Shown here: one piece after another, positions 17,901-26,500 of the stretch
How positions within the stretch are numbered: position 1 is the stretch's first letter
Layout of the letters: each line of letters starts with the position of its first letter
DNA from: a virus
Length of the DNA stretch: 28,365 nucleotides
IMG/VR virus record: IMGVR_UViG_3300025168_000477
Span: 1-28,365 of that record
Direction: 5' to 3' (one strand)
Program-made: the position numbers and the translations under genes
Notes under the pieces: generated by a model
What the model was told of the DNA's origin: nothing
The model's database searches: none
The model's input: only the letters and a program-made list of their open reading frames with translations

Positions 17901-18850
17901 CAAAAGATATAAACCCAATATATAGTAGTATTCAAAAGCTACACTCTAGATCAACAGCTGACGGTGATTTAATAACTATTTGCGAAGATAGAGTTTTAAA
18001 AATATTAGCAAATAAAGACGCTGTATTTAATGCTGATGGAAATATTAATCTTACTTCTACTAACAATGTGTTAGGTCAAGCTATACCTTATGCTGGTGAG
18101 TTTGGTATATCTAAAAACCCAGAGTCATTTGCTGCATATTCTTATAGAGCTTATTTTACCGATAAAGTAAGAGGTGCTGTTTTAAGGTTATCAAAAGACG
18201 GTTTAACACCTATATCTGAAGTTGGTATGAAAGATTGGTTTAGAGATAACTTAAAAATAAGTGAAAACGTGGTTGGTAGTTATGATGAACGTCAAGGTGA
18301 ATATAACTTAAAGTTAGACCCTAGAACCTCTTCTACCGCCGTTGTTGTTAGTTACAGTGAGAAAAACAAGGGTTGGAATAGTTTCAAAAACTTTGGCGAA
18401 ATGGAACAAGCTAATAGCATGGGTAATGACTACTTTACTTTTGTTGGCGGTAAGGCCTGGATTCATCACGCTCCAGCTGATTTAGTTGACTCTAACACAT
18501 TCTATGGTAATTATTATAACTCTAGTATAAACGTTTTGTTAAATGACAGTCCTAGTGCTGTTAAGAGTTTTAAAACAATAGGGTATGAAGGTAGTTTACC
18601 TTTAGCCACTAACGGTGGATATATGTTAGAAATTCCATATCAGCAAACAACTGTTTCTGAAGGGTGGTTTGTAGGGCAAATGCAAACTAATTTAGAACTT
18701 AGCCAAAACATATATTTTACAGAAAAAGAAGGTAAATACTTTTCAAATGTAAAAGGTGCTAGCAGAGTAGAGTCACCAGATATTAATCAATTTACTTTTC
18801 AAGGAATAGGTACTGTTAATCAGATTATTGATATTCTTGGAAGTATATAA
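11912..18850 (+). CDS. Giant tail stabilization-type structural protein, 2312 aa
   Basis: The longest complete gene of the window. The N-terminus has 'FTKGKMNLDLDERLVPNGEY' (about 8-27), then 'REAFNIQV' and 'SEGSDIGTVQN', the signature of a conserved structural protein annotated as stabilization protein in many crAss-like and marine phages. The C-terminal region from residue 2010 (LHSRSTADGDLITICEDRVL...) contains 'STNNVLGQAIPYAGEFGISK', 'YFTDKVRGAVLRLSKDGLTP', 'MKDWFRDNL' and 'KGWNSFKNF', and ends near 'FTFQGIGTVNQ'; it is also conserved. Between them, roughly residues 350-2000 are beta-rich, Gly/Asn/Ser/Thr-rich and less familiar, with VGFVLV (207-212) and VGMILV (1595-1600) turns resembling those in neighbouring proteins. 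Such proteins sit around the portal/neck or short tail; tail attachment is inferred. The exceptional length suggests insertions of surface or receptor-contacting domains in the centre. Confidence 0.8.
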   Translation: MPEIKHQFTKGKMNLDLDERLVPNGEYREAFNIQVLSSEGSDIGTVQNLAGNFEVPGQTTIINNDQYNYNCIGSIADEKNNDLYWFVKPTYREIGANYPFEFFEGNYGDLNQNLIDLNNLDQTVYTDLWNWGTVSVTLSGSTPMVKTTIGQDMIINLSPLQPVLVDQFEVICDVLSFSNFYYNVNSTFNAGTIQLEVDMVAFSALEVGFVLVGYGITSTSAGTLPSVVGLGPWIEISKKFVDASGSNQLELILNSTSALAVNTWNDFNNDLNLGGIGINGNIKAFYFQNKVPAANFRSVKNITGVNIVDDMLFWTDNHNEPKKINIERSTMGTDPSGLFQTRIVNENHPHEVLLPNSLGRITEQHITNIKKSPNSPLCVELKTKREKELFLFNWALYFRVYTGIITTNSNVLPQSTTLDDVLGIEYPGSNVFDDNITNLSNVSKGDLIQIKVSEDFDNTLSGGGNVGFQWEIGDTLVLKEYDEDNSTPPPLPVLNYRLKGKIEDITNVNISPGGSVVVDLRVVDLDGIPPSSENGELRYVVDRYDVEDKIFKYKYPRFSYRYKYEDGEYSSFAPFTQVAFVPGGFDYHPKKGHNLAMVNRINHIIVTNFKPDNIPLDVTEIDLLYKEDSSTSVYIVDTIKNNDAKTLDGASFLLPYSLSQPKYNHWETNAYKIDFEEVRSVLPENQLLRVYDNVPRKALAQEVTGSRIVYGNYVQNFDINSSLNPFESFYPEFKHYINTFPTLTSTQGAFGDSNPKRSIKSLREYQYGIIFTDQYGRETPIITSETGSFEIDKSFCDKNNRLSVKMAGTPPSTLVSPFKYFKFYIKEVSGEYYNLAMDRWYNAGDGNVWLSFPSTDVNKLIVDDFIILKKGAESYDAVKEPAKYKVLAIENEAPDFIKKQYWLLDTKTTTDSIDTTTNTPLGPLGVNTILNQPTINAKEFELNYRAYHQTSGSDLHGQFKDANGELYVQFSIGNQVTEKYKINSLTTDLELDPSTGNPNNVSVAKYYIRLEDNLGEDVGIIFDTFPPNKVVVGADVRIFKQTKENKAEFDGRFFVKIYTDDIFGKYIQSSYDPTDSITDYYVSSSIKTAYMKENHKILHDGFDVDDSPFTYYTDSSGNRYHAGCGFPIGKINHGAAGTFPGMAVWQFKDMDSFNAYSHTQIPQYTYSSGYAADPNNVGEIGLRHYAPFFRLYTEASSPTMIDITDPSSGAASQMLPIEMVVSGTSAVGYTQNTFANVNPVYKFENISHPNSWQQEYGRYTGITNKVWATTDQTGGFTTTAIAGSANWFGGSSPSLSDAYLQWFMSHNGYKRESDRDIRETEVWYINEGPYASKNWAGNTLDFKNSIWDANGPGITGIGAGNFLPGIGSTPSGVQFNISLGGIDYTPTVDSDVSFPHADIFNELDIIDLYDIGGANQSYQDSQTEQIINSFSPNQYFRFKEDPSETVYNIQNVATQNLLNYADSALMLGTYRDGMPTSIFGDQSAILANDFSQQYTVGRYNGFAGTITGGPSNFTRGELLSCNFSKNWKLSTVNTDTNNFTSIPWDPTGSPGPIASGSVCNITVNFNKNGATQGLTGSEYVVYTDSTVDGATSLEVGMILVKRTASGGAVANFTENIAATTAGASFIYLQVLNIEQSSIISVGGISAGFKIILGGYMRPLLKMDAIAFAEDDVLQFKQAKMNGYSSSSVRKIFESTKANSDFDTGNITHENSWRAIEYSVEFLSKVEIDGSILSENPAVWETEPRDLPELDIYHEASGRIPIDLNEDLTNDFIPTKYVWDPDLLATAATSPSPYRSGTGANTIFHSVHNPYGSYRSSYITTNIQGFSYAGAITTGIIEIVQVEGNELTMDSSLPSNWIGVVLNPGQNITIRRPDMSTFTAIVVKHNINFSGGMLPLFDLSITSGQVINPVKIVIDSKMWNSNHNLNYYNCYSFSNGVESNRIRDNYNTSFISKGVRVSSVLDSYKQERREYGLIYSGIYNSMSGMNNLNQFIQAEKITKDINPIYSSIQKLHSRSTADGDLITICEDRVLKILANKDAVFNADGNINLTSTNNVLGQAIPYAGEFGISKNPESFAAYSYRAYFTDKVRGAVLRLSKDGLTPISEVGMKDWFRDNLKISENVVGSYDERQGEYNLKLDPRTSSTAVVVSYSEKNKGWNSFKNFGEMEQANSMGNDYFTFVGGKAWIHHAPADLVDSNTFYGNYYNSSINVLLNDSPSAVKSFKTIGYEGSLPLATNGGYMLEIPYQQTTVSEGWFVGQMQTNLELSQNIYFTEKEGKYFSNVKGASRVESPDINQFTFQGIGTVNQIIDILGSI

Positions 18851-18861
18851 ACAACAAAAAT

Positions 18862-20535
18862 ATGTCTTGTACAATTTCTGATTTTCAATATGCTTATTTT
18901 ATGGTGGGACCGAGTGGTTCATCAAGTTCTATGTTTCAAGTACATTGTCAAAACCCCACTGTTTTTACTACAGAAAATTTTTGTTTAGGAAACAACACCA
19001 ATGGTTATCCAGTTTTTACATGGGACATGTGGGGTAAGTATCAACAGTTTGGATGTAGTTGGTTTGACAATAGATTAAACCACTGGAATGCTCAACTTCC
19101 TAATATAACTAAAGCGGCTCATTTGTCTAGCAAACACGCTGAAATTGCACAGTTTGAGTATTTAAAAGTAACTTGCGGATGTGGTCCCTCAGTACCGGTA
19201 AATAACAACGCTAAAACAAAAAAACAAAGAACAGCTAATATTAAAAAGAAAATTAATAAAGTACAATTTGACAACAGCGTTTTAGATAGTATAGGTGAAG
19301 ACAGATCTATTAATATTTACGGTGATGACTTTGGTGCGGTTGATGTTATGGTGATAGATGGTGATGGAAAATATTATAACTTTAAAACTAAATCTTTTAC
19401 AACACAAGAGTATTCTTTACGAGATTTAACTTTATCTGGCGGAAGTGCTAGTGTTACAGTTAATTTTCCAAAAGTTGCCTCAGACAGCAACTACACTGTA
19501 ACAGTTTTAGCATCATCTAAACACAACACTATTTACGATAGCAATGTTAGTAGATCACTTTCTTTTTCTAAAAAACTATATCAATATACAAAAAATACAT
19601 TAACTCTTCAAATGGGAACCGTATTGGGTGTGTCTGCTTTTACTGGGTTTGATGGTGCTACTAGTAATTTTACTGTAGACGTTACAAAACATAAAGACTC
19701 TGTAAAATATCCTTTTACAATTGTAGGTACTGCATCAGCTACTAGGCCGTTTTACGTTTTAAAAACCCCTACTAACGATATGATTGTGGTAAAGGGAAAC
19801 CGTACTATTGGAAGTGCTCATGTTGATATAAAAACACGTGACGGCGTTATAGTTGAATCAATGAAATGGCCAATTAACAATATTGTTGGTCTTAAAAATG
19901 GTATGATTTTAGTTGGTACAAACGTAGCAGCTGGCACAACAATATCTAACTATGAAGACATTGTTTACTCGCAAGGCAGAAAAATAACAAACGTATTTGA
20001 GGCTGGCGTACAGCCCACAGCAACTGCAACTATTACCGATGAAAGAGTAACCTCGCAAGCTGGTAACGTTGTTTTTAACAAAGCTCAAGCTAGTGCTTTG
20101 GCGGATGACGTGATTGGCATATATGCTTATGGTAGTAAGAAAATAAAATCTTTAACCGGATACGATATTACGTTGACAAACATCAAGACAACGATAACAA
20201 AACCAACAACAACAACAACAGCAGCTTCTGCCGGTGGTAGCTCTGCAGATATAACTGTAGCTGATAAGCAGGGTGTTATTAATAACATATCTAGAGTTAG
20301 TGGTATTGGTATTAATTCTTCTTTAAAAAACCCACTAATTACAGCTGGTGGTGGTGCTGACGGGCCTGGTGATTGGACCATGGACGCTGCTCAAACTTTA
20401 GAAAACGGTGTTACTTTAACCGTAGAAAACACAAGTAATGTTGTCACGGTAACTGGTGATATTGAAATAAAAAAAGTTGGTGAAAGCAATGTTTTAATTG
20501 TTTTAGATATAGAACAGTTTTTAGCAACCTCATAA
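18862..20535 (+). CDS. Tail-associated beta-rich protein, possible fibre or tip, 557 aa
   Basis: The N-terminal 110 residues are rich in Cys, Trp, Phe and Asn, with 'FQYAYFMVGPSGSSSSMFQV' (8-27) and 'CGCGPSVP' (about 104-111). A short basic linker (KTKKQRTANIKKKINK) follows. Residues about 140-225 form a likely beta sandwich containing 'SINIYGDDFGAVDVMVIDGD', 'KYYNFKTKSFT' and 'ASVTVNFPKVASDSNYTVTV', a pattern I recall from marine phage tail proteins. Around 347-360 a 'GMILVGTNVAAGTT' turn matches modules in the neck and giant tail proteins. A Thr-rich linker precedes a C-terminal beta domain ending 'SNVLIVLDIEQF'. No chaperone or enzymatic signature is visible. A receptor-facing or tail-decorating role is inferred from its place after the giant tail gene, 11 bases away. 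Fibre function is not shown by sequence alone. Confidence 0.6.
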   Translation: MSCTISDFQYAYFMVGPSGSSSSMFQVHCQNPTVFTTENFCLGNNTNGYPVFTWDMWGKYQQFGCSWFDNRLNHWNAQLPNITKAAHLSSKHAEIAQFEYLKVTCGCGPSVPVNNNAKTKKQRTANIKKKINKVQFDNSVLDSIGEDRSINIYGDDFGAVDVMVIDGDGKYYNFKTKSFTTQEYSLRDLTLSGGSASVTVNFPKVASDSNYTVTVLASSKHNTIYDSNVSRSLSFSKKLYQYTKNTLTLQMGTVLGVSAFTGFDGATSNFTVDVTKHKDSVKYPFTIVGTASATRPFYVLKTPTNDMIVVKGNRTIGSAHVDIKTRDGVIVESMKWPINNIVGLKNGMILVGTNVAAGTTISNYEDIVYSQGRKITNVFEAGVQPTATATITDERVTSQAGNVVFNKAQASALADDVIGIYAYGSKKIKSLTGYDITLTNIKTTITKPTTTTTAASAGGSSADITVADKQGVINNISRVSGIGINSSLKNPLITAGGGADGPGDWTMDAAQTLENGVTLTVENTSNVVTVTGDIEIKKVGESNVLIVLDIEQFLATS

Positions 20536-20553
20536 TAATTAAAAAATAAATAA

Positions 20554-20988
20554 ATGGCTTTTATTGCAACTAATCCAAACACAGAATCGGCTTTAAGCGT
20601 TACGCAGGCATTAAATGTTTCACTACAAGTAGGCGACTTGGTATATTGCAACTGTATTTCTCCAATAGTTTCTAACAACCCTGGTTATGCTATAAGTAGT
20701 AGCGATCCGGTTGTTTTAGGTGAGGTAACAGAACTAACTGTAGACGATGCGATTTTAAGTCGGACATGGATAGGCTTGCAATATTTTAATTATTTTACTG
20801 GAATAAGTATACAATCCCCAATTGCAGGCTGTCCTGTTACTGAGTTATTTTTAACTTTTGCTAAAAACAACGCTGTTAACAAGTCATCTTTAAAAGGGTA
20901 TTTTAATTTAGTAAACTTTCAAAACAATAGTAAAACAAAAGCAGAGTTATTCTCTGTGAACTCAGAAGTTGCTTTGAGTAGTAAATAA
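20554..20988 (+). CDS. Conserved small tail/virion protein, 144 aa
   Basis: A 144-aa beta-rich protein. The N-terminal part 'VGDLVYCNCISPIVSNN' leads into 'VVLGEVTELTVDD' (about 53-65). The C-terminus 'LFLTFAKNNAVNKSSLKGYF' followed by 'NLVNFQNNSKTKAELFSVNSEVALSSK' is the most familiar part. The combination of a Phe-Ser/Ala-Lys-(D/N)-N segment, 'G-Y---V-F-N-S--KAELFSV-SE---SSK', recurs in marine tailed phage virion proteins next to tail genes. Function is unknown. It follows the 557-aa gene after 18 A/T-rich bases, and then a 48-base gap leads to the internal-protein block. I assign it to the tail module by position. It contains no membrane segment or catalytic motif, but has a Cys-x-Cys (around residue 33). 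Confidence 0.65.
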   Translation: MAFIATNPNTESALSVTQALNVSLQVGDLVYCNCISPIVSNNPGYAISSSDPVVLGEVTELTVDDAILSRTWIGLQYFNYFTGISIQSPIAGCPVTELFLTFAKNNAVNKSSLKGYFNLVNFQNNSKTKAELFSVNSEVALSSK

Positions 20989-21036
20989 TAGCATAAAACT
21001 GTAATAATAATAAAGTAAAAACATAAAAAAAATAAC

Positions 21037-21861
21037 ATGGATCCAGTAACAACACAAGCTTTAATTGGAGCGGGCACCAGCTTGCTTAGTGGTCTTTTTG
21101 GTAGTAGAAGAAGAAAAAGAGAACAAAGAGAAGCTAGACTTAAGTATAATGAAATGAAAGCGGCTTACGAGGGTTTAGATACTAGTAATATATATGCTGA
21201 CGTTCAAAATCCTTATGCAGGTATGGAGAACACTATGGAAGATTTACGTGTTAATACTCAGCAAGCTGATTTTATGGCACAACAAGGCGCTCAAGCTAGA
21301 GCCAATATATTAGATACGTTTAGAGGTTCTGCTGGTGGTAGTGGTATAGCAGCTTTAGCACAATCGTTAGCCAATCAACAAACACAATCAGCGGCACAAG
21401 CCTCTGCATCTATAGGACAGCAAGAAGCTGCAAACCAAAGAGCAAAAGCGGCTGAGGCTGGTAGGTTACAACAATTAGAAAGAGCTGGTGAAATGCAAGC
21501 TGAATCAATGAGGTTAGCTGGTGCTGACCAGGCAAGAGCTTTAGAATATCAAACAACAGGCACAATGTTTGGAATGTCACAGCAAAGATTAGCTGGTGCA
21601 AACCAAGCTGTGGGTGCTGGACAATCTCAACTAGCCGGTGGCCTTGGAGGTTTGGCAGCTGGTTTTGCTATGGGTCAGTTTGGTGATATTAGCTCAATGT
21701 TTGGCACTAGCCCAAGTGTTAATACTGGTAACGTTAGTCTTGACGCTACAAATCCTATAACCGGTCCTAGAATAGGTGGTGTTGGTCAAACTGTTTTTAA
21801 TACTTACGACAACAATTTAAACTACACACCTAACACTTCTATGAATATGTTTAATCAATAA
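21037..21861 (+). CDS. Internal virion/ejection-type protein A, 274 aa
   Basis: An Ala/Gln/Gly-rich, mostly helical protein. It opens with a short hydrophobic glycine-containing helix (about 7-22, 'QALIGAGTSLLSGLFG') followed by an Arg/Lys cluster (SRRRKREQRE, 23-32). The conserved core contains 'NPYAGMENTMEDLRVNTQQA' (58-77), 'GGSGIAALAQSLANQQ' (100-115) and 'ASASIGQQEAANQRA' (122-136). A second glycine-zipper stretch lies at about 192-215 (GAGQSQLAGGLGGLAAGFAM). The 'M-D/E-L-VN-Q-A---AQQ' and 'GGSGIAALAQ-LANQQ' blocks recur in marine phages next to larger internal proteins. Size, helicity, membrane-active glycine zippers and place as first of three genes match T7 gp14-like ejection proteins, which are released into the host envelope during infection. 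That role is inferred, not shown. Confidence 0.65.
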   Translation: MDPVTTQALIGAGTSLLSGLFGSRRRKREQREARLKYNEMKAAYEGLDTSNIYADVQNPYAGMENTMEDLRVNTQQADFMAQQGAQARANILDTFRGSAGGSGIAALAQSLANQQTQSAAQASASIGQQEAANQRAKAAEAGRLQQLERAGEMQAESMRLAGADQARALEYQTTGTMFGMSQQRLAGANQAVGAGQSQLAGGLGGLAAGFAMGQFGDISSMFGTSPSVNTGNVSLDATNPITGPRIGGVGQTVFNTYDNNLNYTPNTSMNMFNQ

Positions 21862-21866
21862 TAATT

Positions 21867-23597
21867 ATGGCAAAAGAACAAAAACCAAAATATTCATACG
21901 CACCTAATACAGGTTTAATAGGAGGTGAAGCTCAAGTAGCTGCTTCTGAAGCTGGTTTATCAAACGTTGGTCAATCTTTTGCTGTTGGTGCAGCTTCTGT
22001 ATTTGGAGCTATAAAGCAGGCTAACGCAGAGAGAGACGCTAAGATGGAAGCGTATGAAACTGAAATTGGTGGTATTGTAAAAACAAATCAATTTGAAGAT
22101 CCTAAAAATAAACAGGTAATTAAAAACTTTTTAAACACACAGAAAGACGAGTTTATTAGGCTTAGTAAAATATACGATAAAACAAATGATAGAGAGGTAA
22201 AAGATAAAATGGAAGAAATTAAGTTTTCTTTGGTAAACCTAAACGATCAGATAAAAGTTTTTAATCAAGATAAAATAGACTACAGAACTGCTAGTGACGA
22301 AAATCAATTAGCAAGCCTTAAAACCTATGATAATACTGGTGATGATTTTTTTACAACTGCATTTACTAATAACGCTGCTTTTTCAATAGATGAAATGGGT
22401 GATATTAACTTTGGTATTAATAACAACTCTTATAAATATAAAGATAAAGCTGGAAAGTGGGAGTCTAATGATAACATCGACGAAAGTAACTTATTTACAT
22501 TATTTGCAAAGTCGTATAGTGATGGTGGTCAAGGAAAAGCTTTTAATTCAGGCAACATTAGAAGATCTCTTTACAATAGTTTTAAGAATACCGGTAACAA
22601 CGCGTTGAAAGTTTTTGTAACTACAGATTTAACAAGTGACGAGAGCAGCTTATCTTTTGAAGAGCAATTTGCTTCTGGAGAATTAAAAGAAAAGCACCCA
22701 GAAATGTACGCGGGCTTTACCGCAAAAACAAACGGAACATACGATACTGACTGGATGTTTGAAAGTAAAAATGCAGATTTACTTAGAAATAAAGTTTCTA
22801 ATTATTTTACTAAAGTAATAGAAGATGGTCACGGGCAAGGAAGAACGGATAATTATAAGCCAGATCCTGTAGAAATAAAAGGAACTAAAACAACTACAAA
22901 TCCTTATGGTATACCTAAAGATGGTTTAAAATTAGGAGATCCGATGCCTAATGGGTATCAAATTGAGGTTCGTCAAGATTTAGTTACTGGTTACATAAAT
23001 GATATAAAAGCAGGTGGTGATTTTAAATTTTTACAAAATGATTACAGCTACGTAGATGGTAATTGGTACGAAAACTATGGAACAAAACCAAATGAAAATG
23101 GACAAAGTGGGGAGTTTAAGTATGATAGCACCCAAGCAATGACCGATGATGTTTTTCAAACTGGCGGTAAGTATTTTGATGGTTTAGAAACCAAAATACA
23201 AATTGATCCGACAACTGGAGAATCTTTTAACGAAACAGCGGAAAAGAGTAAAGTAAATCCTTTAGAACTATCAGCGCTTGGCAACGCTAAAAGCACTAGG
23301 GATGTGTTTGAGAAAATTCAAGCTGCATACAAAACTAAAAACGAAGCAATAAAAACAGCAACTGGTTCTATAGGTGGTTTGTCGGCTAGAAAATCTGGGC
23401 AATCAATATACATTACGATTGATGGGATAGAAAAAGAATTTTCTTTAGGTAGTGCGGGTGGTTTTGGTGGGACAAGTGTAAATCCTAACAAAAGAACAGA
23501 TTATTTAACTAATTTAGAAGCTTTATTAAACGCTGTCAATGGCTCTTTAAACCCCGAGTATATAAAAACTGACTATAACTCTACTAAAACAAATTAA
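21867..23597 (+). CDS. Internal virion/ejection-type protein B, 576 aa
   Basis: Second of the three-gene block. Residues 1-60 include a small-residue-rich stretch, 'VGQSFAVGAASVFGAIKQAN', that could be membrane-interacting or helical. Residues about 60-150 form a long helical region rich in Lys, Asp, Glu and Asn ('KDKMEEIKFSLVNLNDQIKV'). The middle and C-terminal parts are mixed, Gly/Asn/Asp/Lys-rich, with 'SGEFKYDSTQAM' and 'IYITIDGIEKEFSLGSAGGF' (near 510-530). I do not recognise a named domain. Position, size and helical N-terminus fit a T7 gp15-like partner of the giant protein encoded immediately downstream; the next ATG lies only 1 base after this stop, so the two are translationally coupled. 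No enzymatic motif, signal peptide or strong transmembrane helix is seen. Confidence 0.55.
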   Translation: MAKEQKPKYSYAPNTGLIGGEAQVAASEAGLSNVGQSFAVGAASVFGAIKQANAERDAKMEAYETEIGGIVKTNQFEDPKNKQVIKNFLNTQKDEFIRLSKIYDKTNDREVKDKMEEIKFSLVNLNDQIKVFNQDKIDYRTASDENQLASLKTYDNTGDDFFTTAFTNNAAFSIDEMGDINFGINNNSYKYKDKAGKWESNDNIDESNLFTLFAKSYSDGGQGKAFNSGNIRRSLYNSFKNTGNNALKVFVTTDLTSDESSLSFEEQFASGELKEKHPEMYAGFTAKTNGTYDTDWMFESKNADLLRNKVSNYFTKVIEDGHGQGRTDNYKPDPVEIKGTKTTTNPYGIPKDGLKLGDPMPNGYQIEVRQDLVTGYINDIKAGGDFKFLQNDYSYVDGNWYENYGTKPNENGQSGEFKYDSTQAMTDDVFQTGGKYFDGLETKIQIDPTTGESFNETAEKSKVNPLELSALGNAKSTRDVFEKIQAAYKTKNEAIKTATGSIGGLSARKSGQSIYITIDGIEKEFSLGSAGGFGGTSVNPNKRTDYLTNLEALLNAVNGSLNPEYIKTDYNSTKTN

Positions 23598-23598
23598 T

Positions 23599-26500
23599 AT
23601 GTTTGAAATTTACAATGTTAATGGGCAGAAATATGAAGTAAGCCAAGATCAATTACAAAGATTTTTAAAAGATTTTCCAAACGCGGTAAAAGAGGGAAAA
23701 GAACAAGGTTCGACGGAAGACCCGACGGTGAGCCAAAACAATATGGGGTCACAATTGGACGATGGTTCTTTGGCTTCGTACGATCTACCTCAAGTTGATG
23801 TAACTGCTTCGCAAGAAGATGATACTTTTATTGAAAGAGCTTTAGGCAAGAACGTAGCGACAGATTTTTTTGGCGATTTATATAGAGCTGGTAAACAAGG
23901 TTTTGCTCAAGGGGCAACTGTAGATGAAGCTTTTGATGTTTACAAAAAAGGCAAAAATATATCTGATGAAGAGTTGAAAAGATATATAGAGGTTAATGAT
24001 GCTTTAGATAAAACTGGTGCTTCAGATGAAATGCTCGAATATGAAAAAATAAAAAACGAAGCAGGTGGTGGTGTTTGGGGTTTTATGAAAGGTATGGTTA
24101 TGACAAGAGGTCAAGTTATACCGCAGGTTATAGTTAGTTCTGCCGCGGCAATGGGTAGAACTTTTTTTGATTCTGAAGAAGCTGCTGCTATGGCTGGTGG
24201 GGGCGCTGTTGTCGCTGGTACTGCTGGTAGTTTTGTTCCTATAGTTGGTACCGCTACTGGTGCAATTGGTGGTGCTGTTGCTGGTTTAACAGGTTCTATG
24301 GAAACAGCTTTAACATTAACAGAGTTATTGAAAACAGAACTTGGCGACAAAGATTTTAACAAAGAAAATATTAGGGCTATATTAGAAAATGAAGAACTTT
24401 TCGAAGATATAAAAGATAGAGCTTTAGCTAGGGGCGCTACTATTGGTGCTGTTGAAGGGATTACTGTTGGTTTATCAAGAGGTGTTGGGTCTAAACTAGC
24501 TGGATTAGGGGCAAGTAAAAGTAAAATAGCTAGACAAGTAACCGGTATTGAAGTTGCCGGTGGATCTAGTGGTGAAGCTTTAGGTCAAGTTGCTGCTGGA
24601 CAAGAGTTTGATATAGCTGAGGTTTTAATGGAAGGTGTAGCTGAAGCAAAAGGTGTTGTAAATGTTGCTGATATTCTTGCTAAAAAAGAGTATAAAATAA
24701 ACGGTGAAAAAAGAACTAGAAAAGAAGTATTAGATAAAATAAACAATACAAAAGCTGAAAGCTTATCTAAAATTCAATTTGAAGTAACTGGTGATAAAAA
24801 TTTTGACAACCTTGTAAAACAAAAACAAGCTGAAGCGGTTTTTGAAACCCAAATAGACGAAAGGGTAGGTGAGGCAGATAGAAAAAAACTAGTTGAGTTA
24901 GAAAAGAAAAGAATAAAAGCTGAAGCTGACACTAAAAAGAAAGGTATATTCGCGGTGCCTGACGCAGACACTAATTTAGAAAATATAGAAAATGAAATCA
25001 ACAGCGTTATAGATAAATACGCAAACGTTGATCGTGGAACTTCGGATGTTAAGGCTAGAAAGAAAGTTGCTGGAGAGGTTAAGACTGTAGTTGCTGAGAG
25101 AGTGTTTAAAGGTAACATGGCTTTCGCTAAAAAACATAGTAAATTATATGGTTTAAAATTTACCGAATTAACTCAAACGGAAATAATAAAAAAATATAAA
25201 GGTACTGAAAATGCAGATCTAGCAAACTCCTTAGGTGGTATTATTGGTGATCAAATAATAATAAATAAAGACTTAGCAAAAACTAGGGTTTACGGTGACA
25301 ATGTTGGTAATCATGAGTTGTTACATGGTATAATTAAAGCTAGCAAGGCCAGTATAACACAGGATACTATAAATGATTTTTTAAATATTATAGGCGAAGA
25401 AAACAAAGTTAAAATACAAGAAAGATTAGATAAAAATTACACAAAAGAATATATAGCTAAAAATTTAGACGAATATTTTACTGCTTTTTCTGACGCTATA
25501 GCTAACGAAGAAATTACTTTTAATGATAGTGTTTTTGTAAAAATAGCAGATGTTATTAGAAGGATGTTTGCTGATTTAGGTCTTGCAAAAGTAGATTTTG
25601 AAAGCGGACGTGGGGCTTATAACTTTTTAAAAGATTATAACAAAAGTATACATAAAGGTAGTTTAAGTAAAGGTGTTAAAGCAAAGGCTTCAGCTGTTGA
25701 AAGTACGGATATCACTGATGTTGAAAGTACGGATATCACTGAAGGTAAGTTTTCAAAAATGACAGCTTCACAAAAAGCTAAAGTAACCGCAGAGGTTGAC
25801 AAGCTTGGGCAAATTGATACAGATGGTAACAACCTTCAAGAAAAAGGTACGGGTAATTTTTATTACCAAGCGGAAGCTGATAATATTATTAAAAAAATAA
25901 ACAAAAAACGTACTGACAAAGAACTTGGTTTAGAAAACGAAGGTTATTTAGACAACTTAATAGCATCTAAATATAAAGTTAGACCAGTGCCAGATAAGTT
26001 TGTTAGCGATGTTTTAGCTGAGCTAACAAAAGATATAAAAGGTTTTAATCCAGAAGAAAACAATAGTTTATTTGGTTACTTGCAAGGTAGAATTAGCTTT
26101 AGAGCTGGTGATGTTTATAAAAAAATATACGAGAAAAAAGGTCCAAAGAAAACCGTGTCTGTTGATGAAAGAACTAAAGAAGGTGAGGTAAGAATTCAAC
26201 TTGAGGCCGATATAGATTTAGCTATGGAAGCTCTTGAAACAGAAGACATGTCACCAGCAGCTCAAGCTAAAAAAGCAAAAGCTGATAAACAAAGATATTC
26301 TGAATATAGACAAAAATTAGGGTTTAAGCGAGAAGTGTTAGATGAAAACGGTAAAGTTATAGAAAAGGGTGATAAAATACATAAAGAGGTATTAGACAAC
26401 GCTAAGAAAAGTTTAGTAATGGCTTATGGTGCTACTCAAAATATAACTGACGTTCAGTTAAGAGCTAAAGCTATTGCCGCTAAACTAAAAAAGGAATATG

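Noticed and set aside
20989-21036. Possible promoter or terminator in the 48-base gap before the internal-protein genes
   Set aside because: The gap is A/T-rich with no hairpin and no convincing -7/-33 pair, so nothing can be assigned there.
24111-25118. - strand open frames inside the giant internal gene
   Set aside because: Their Ala/Pro/Ser/Val-rich content is the antisense of Gly/Ala/Glu/Lys-rich coding sequence; the + strand frame is continuous through them.
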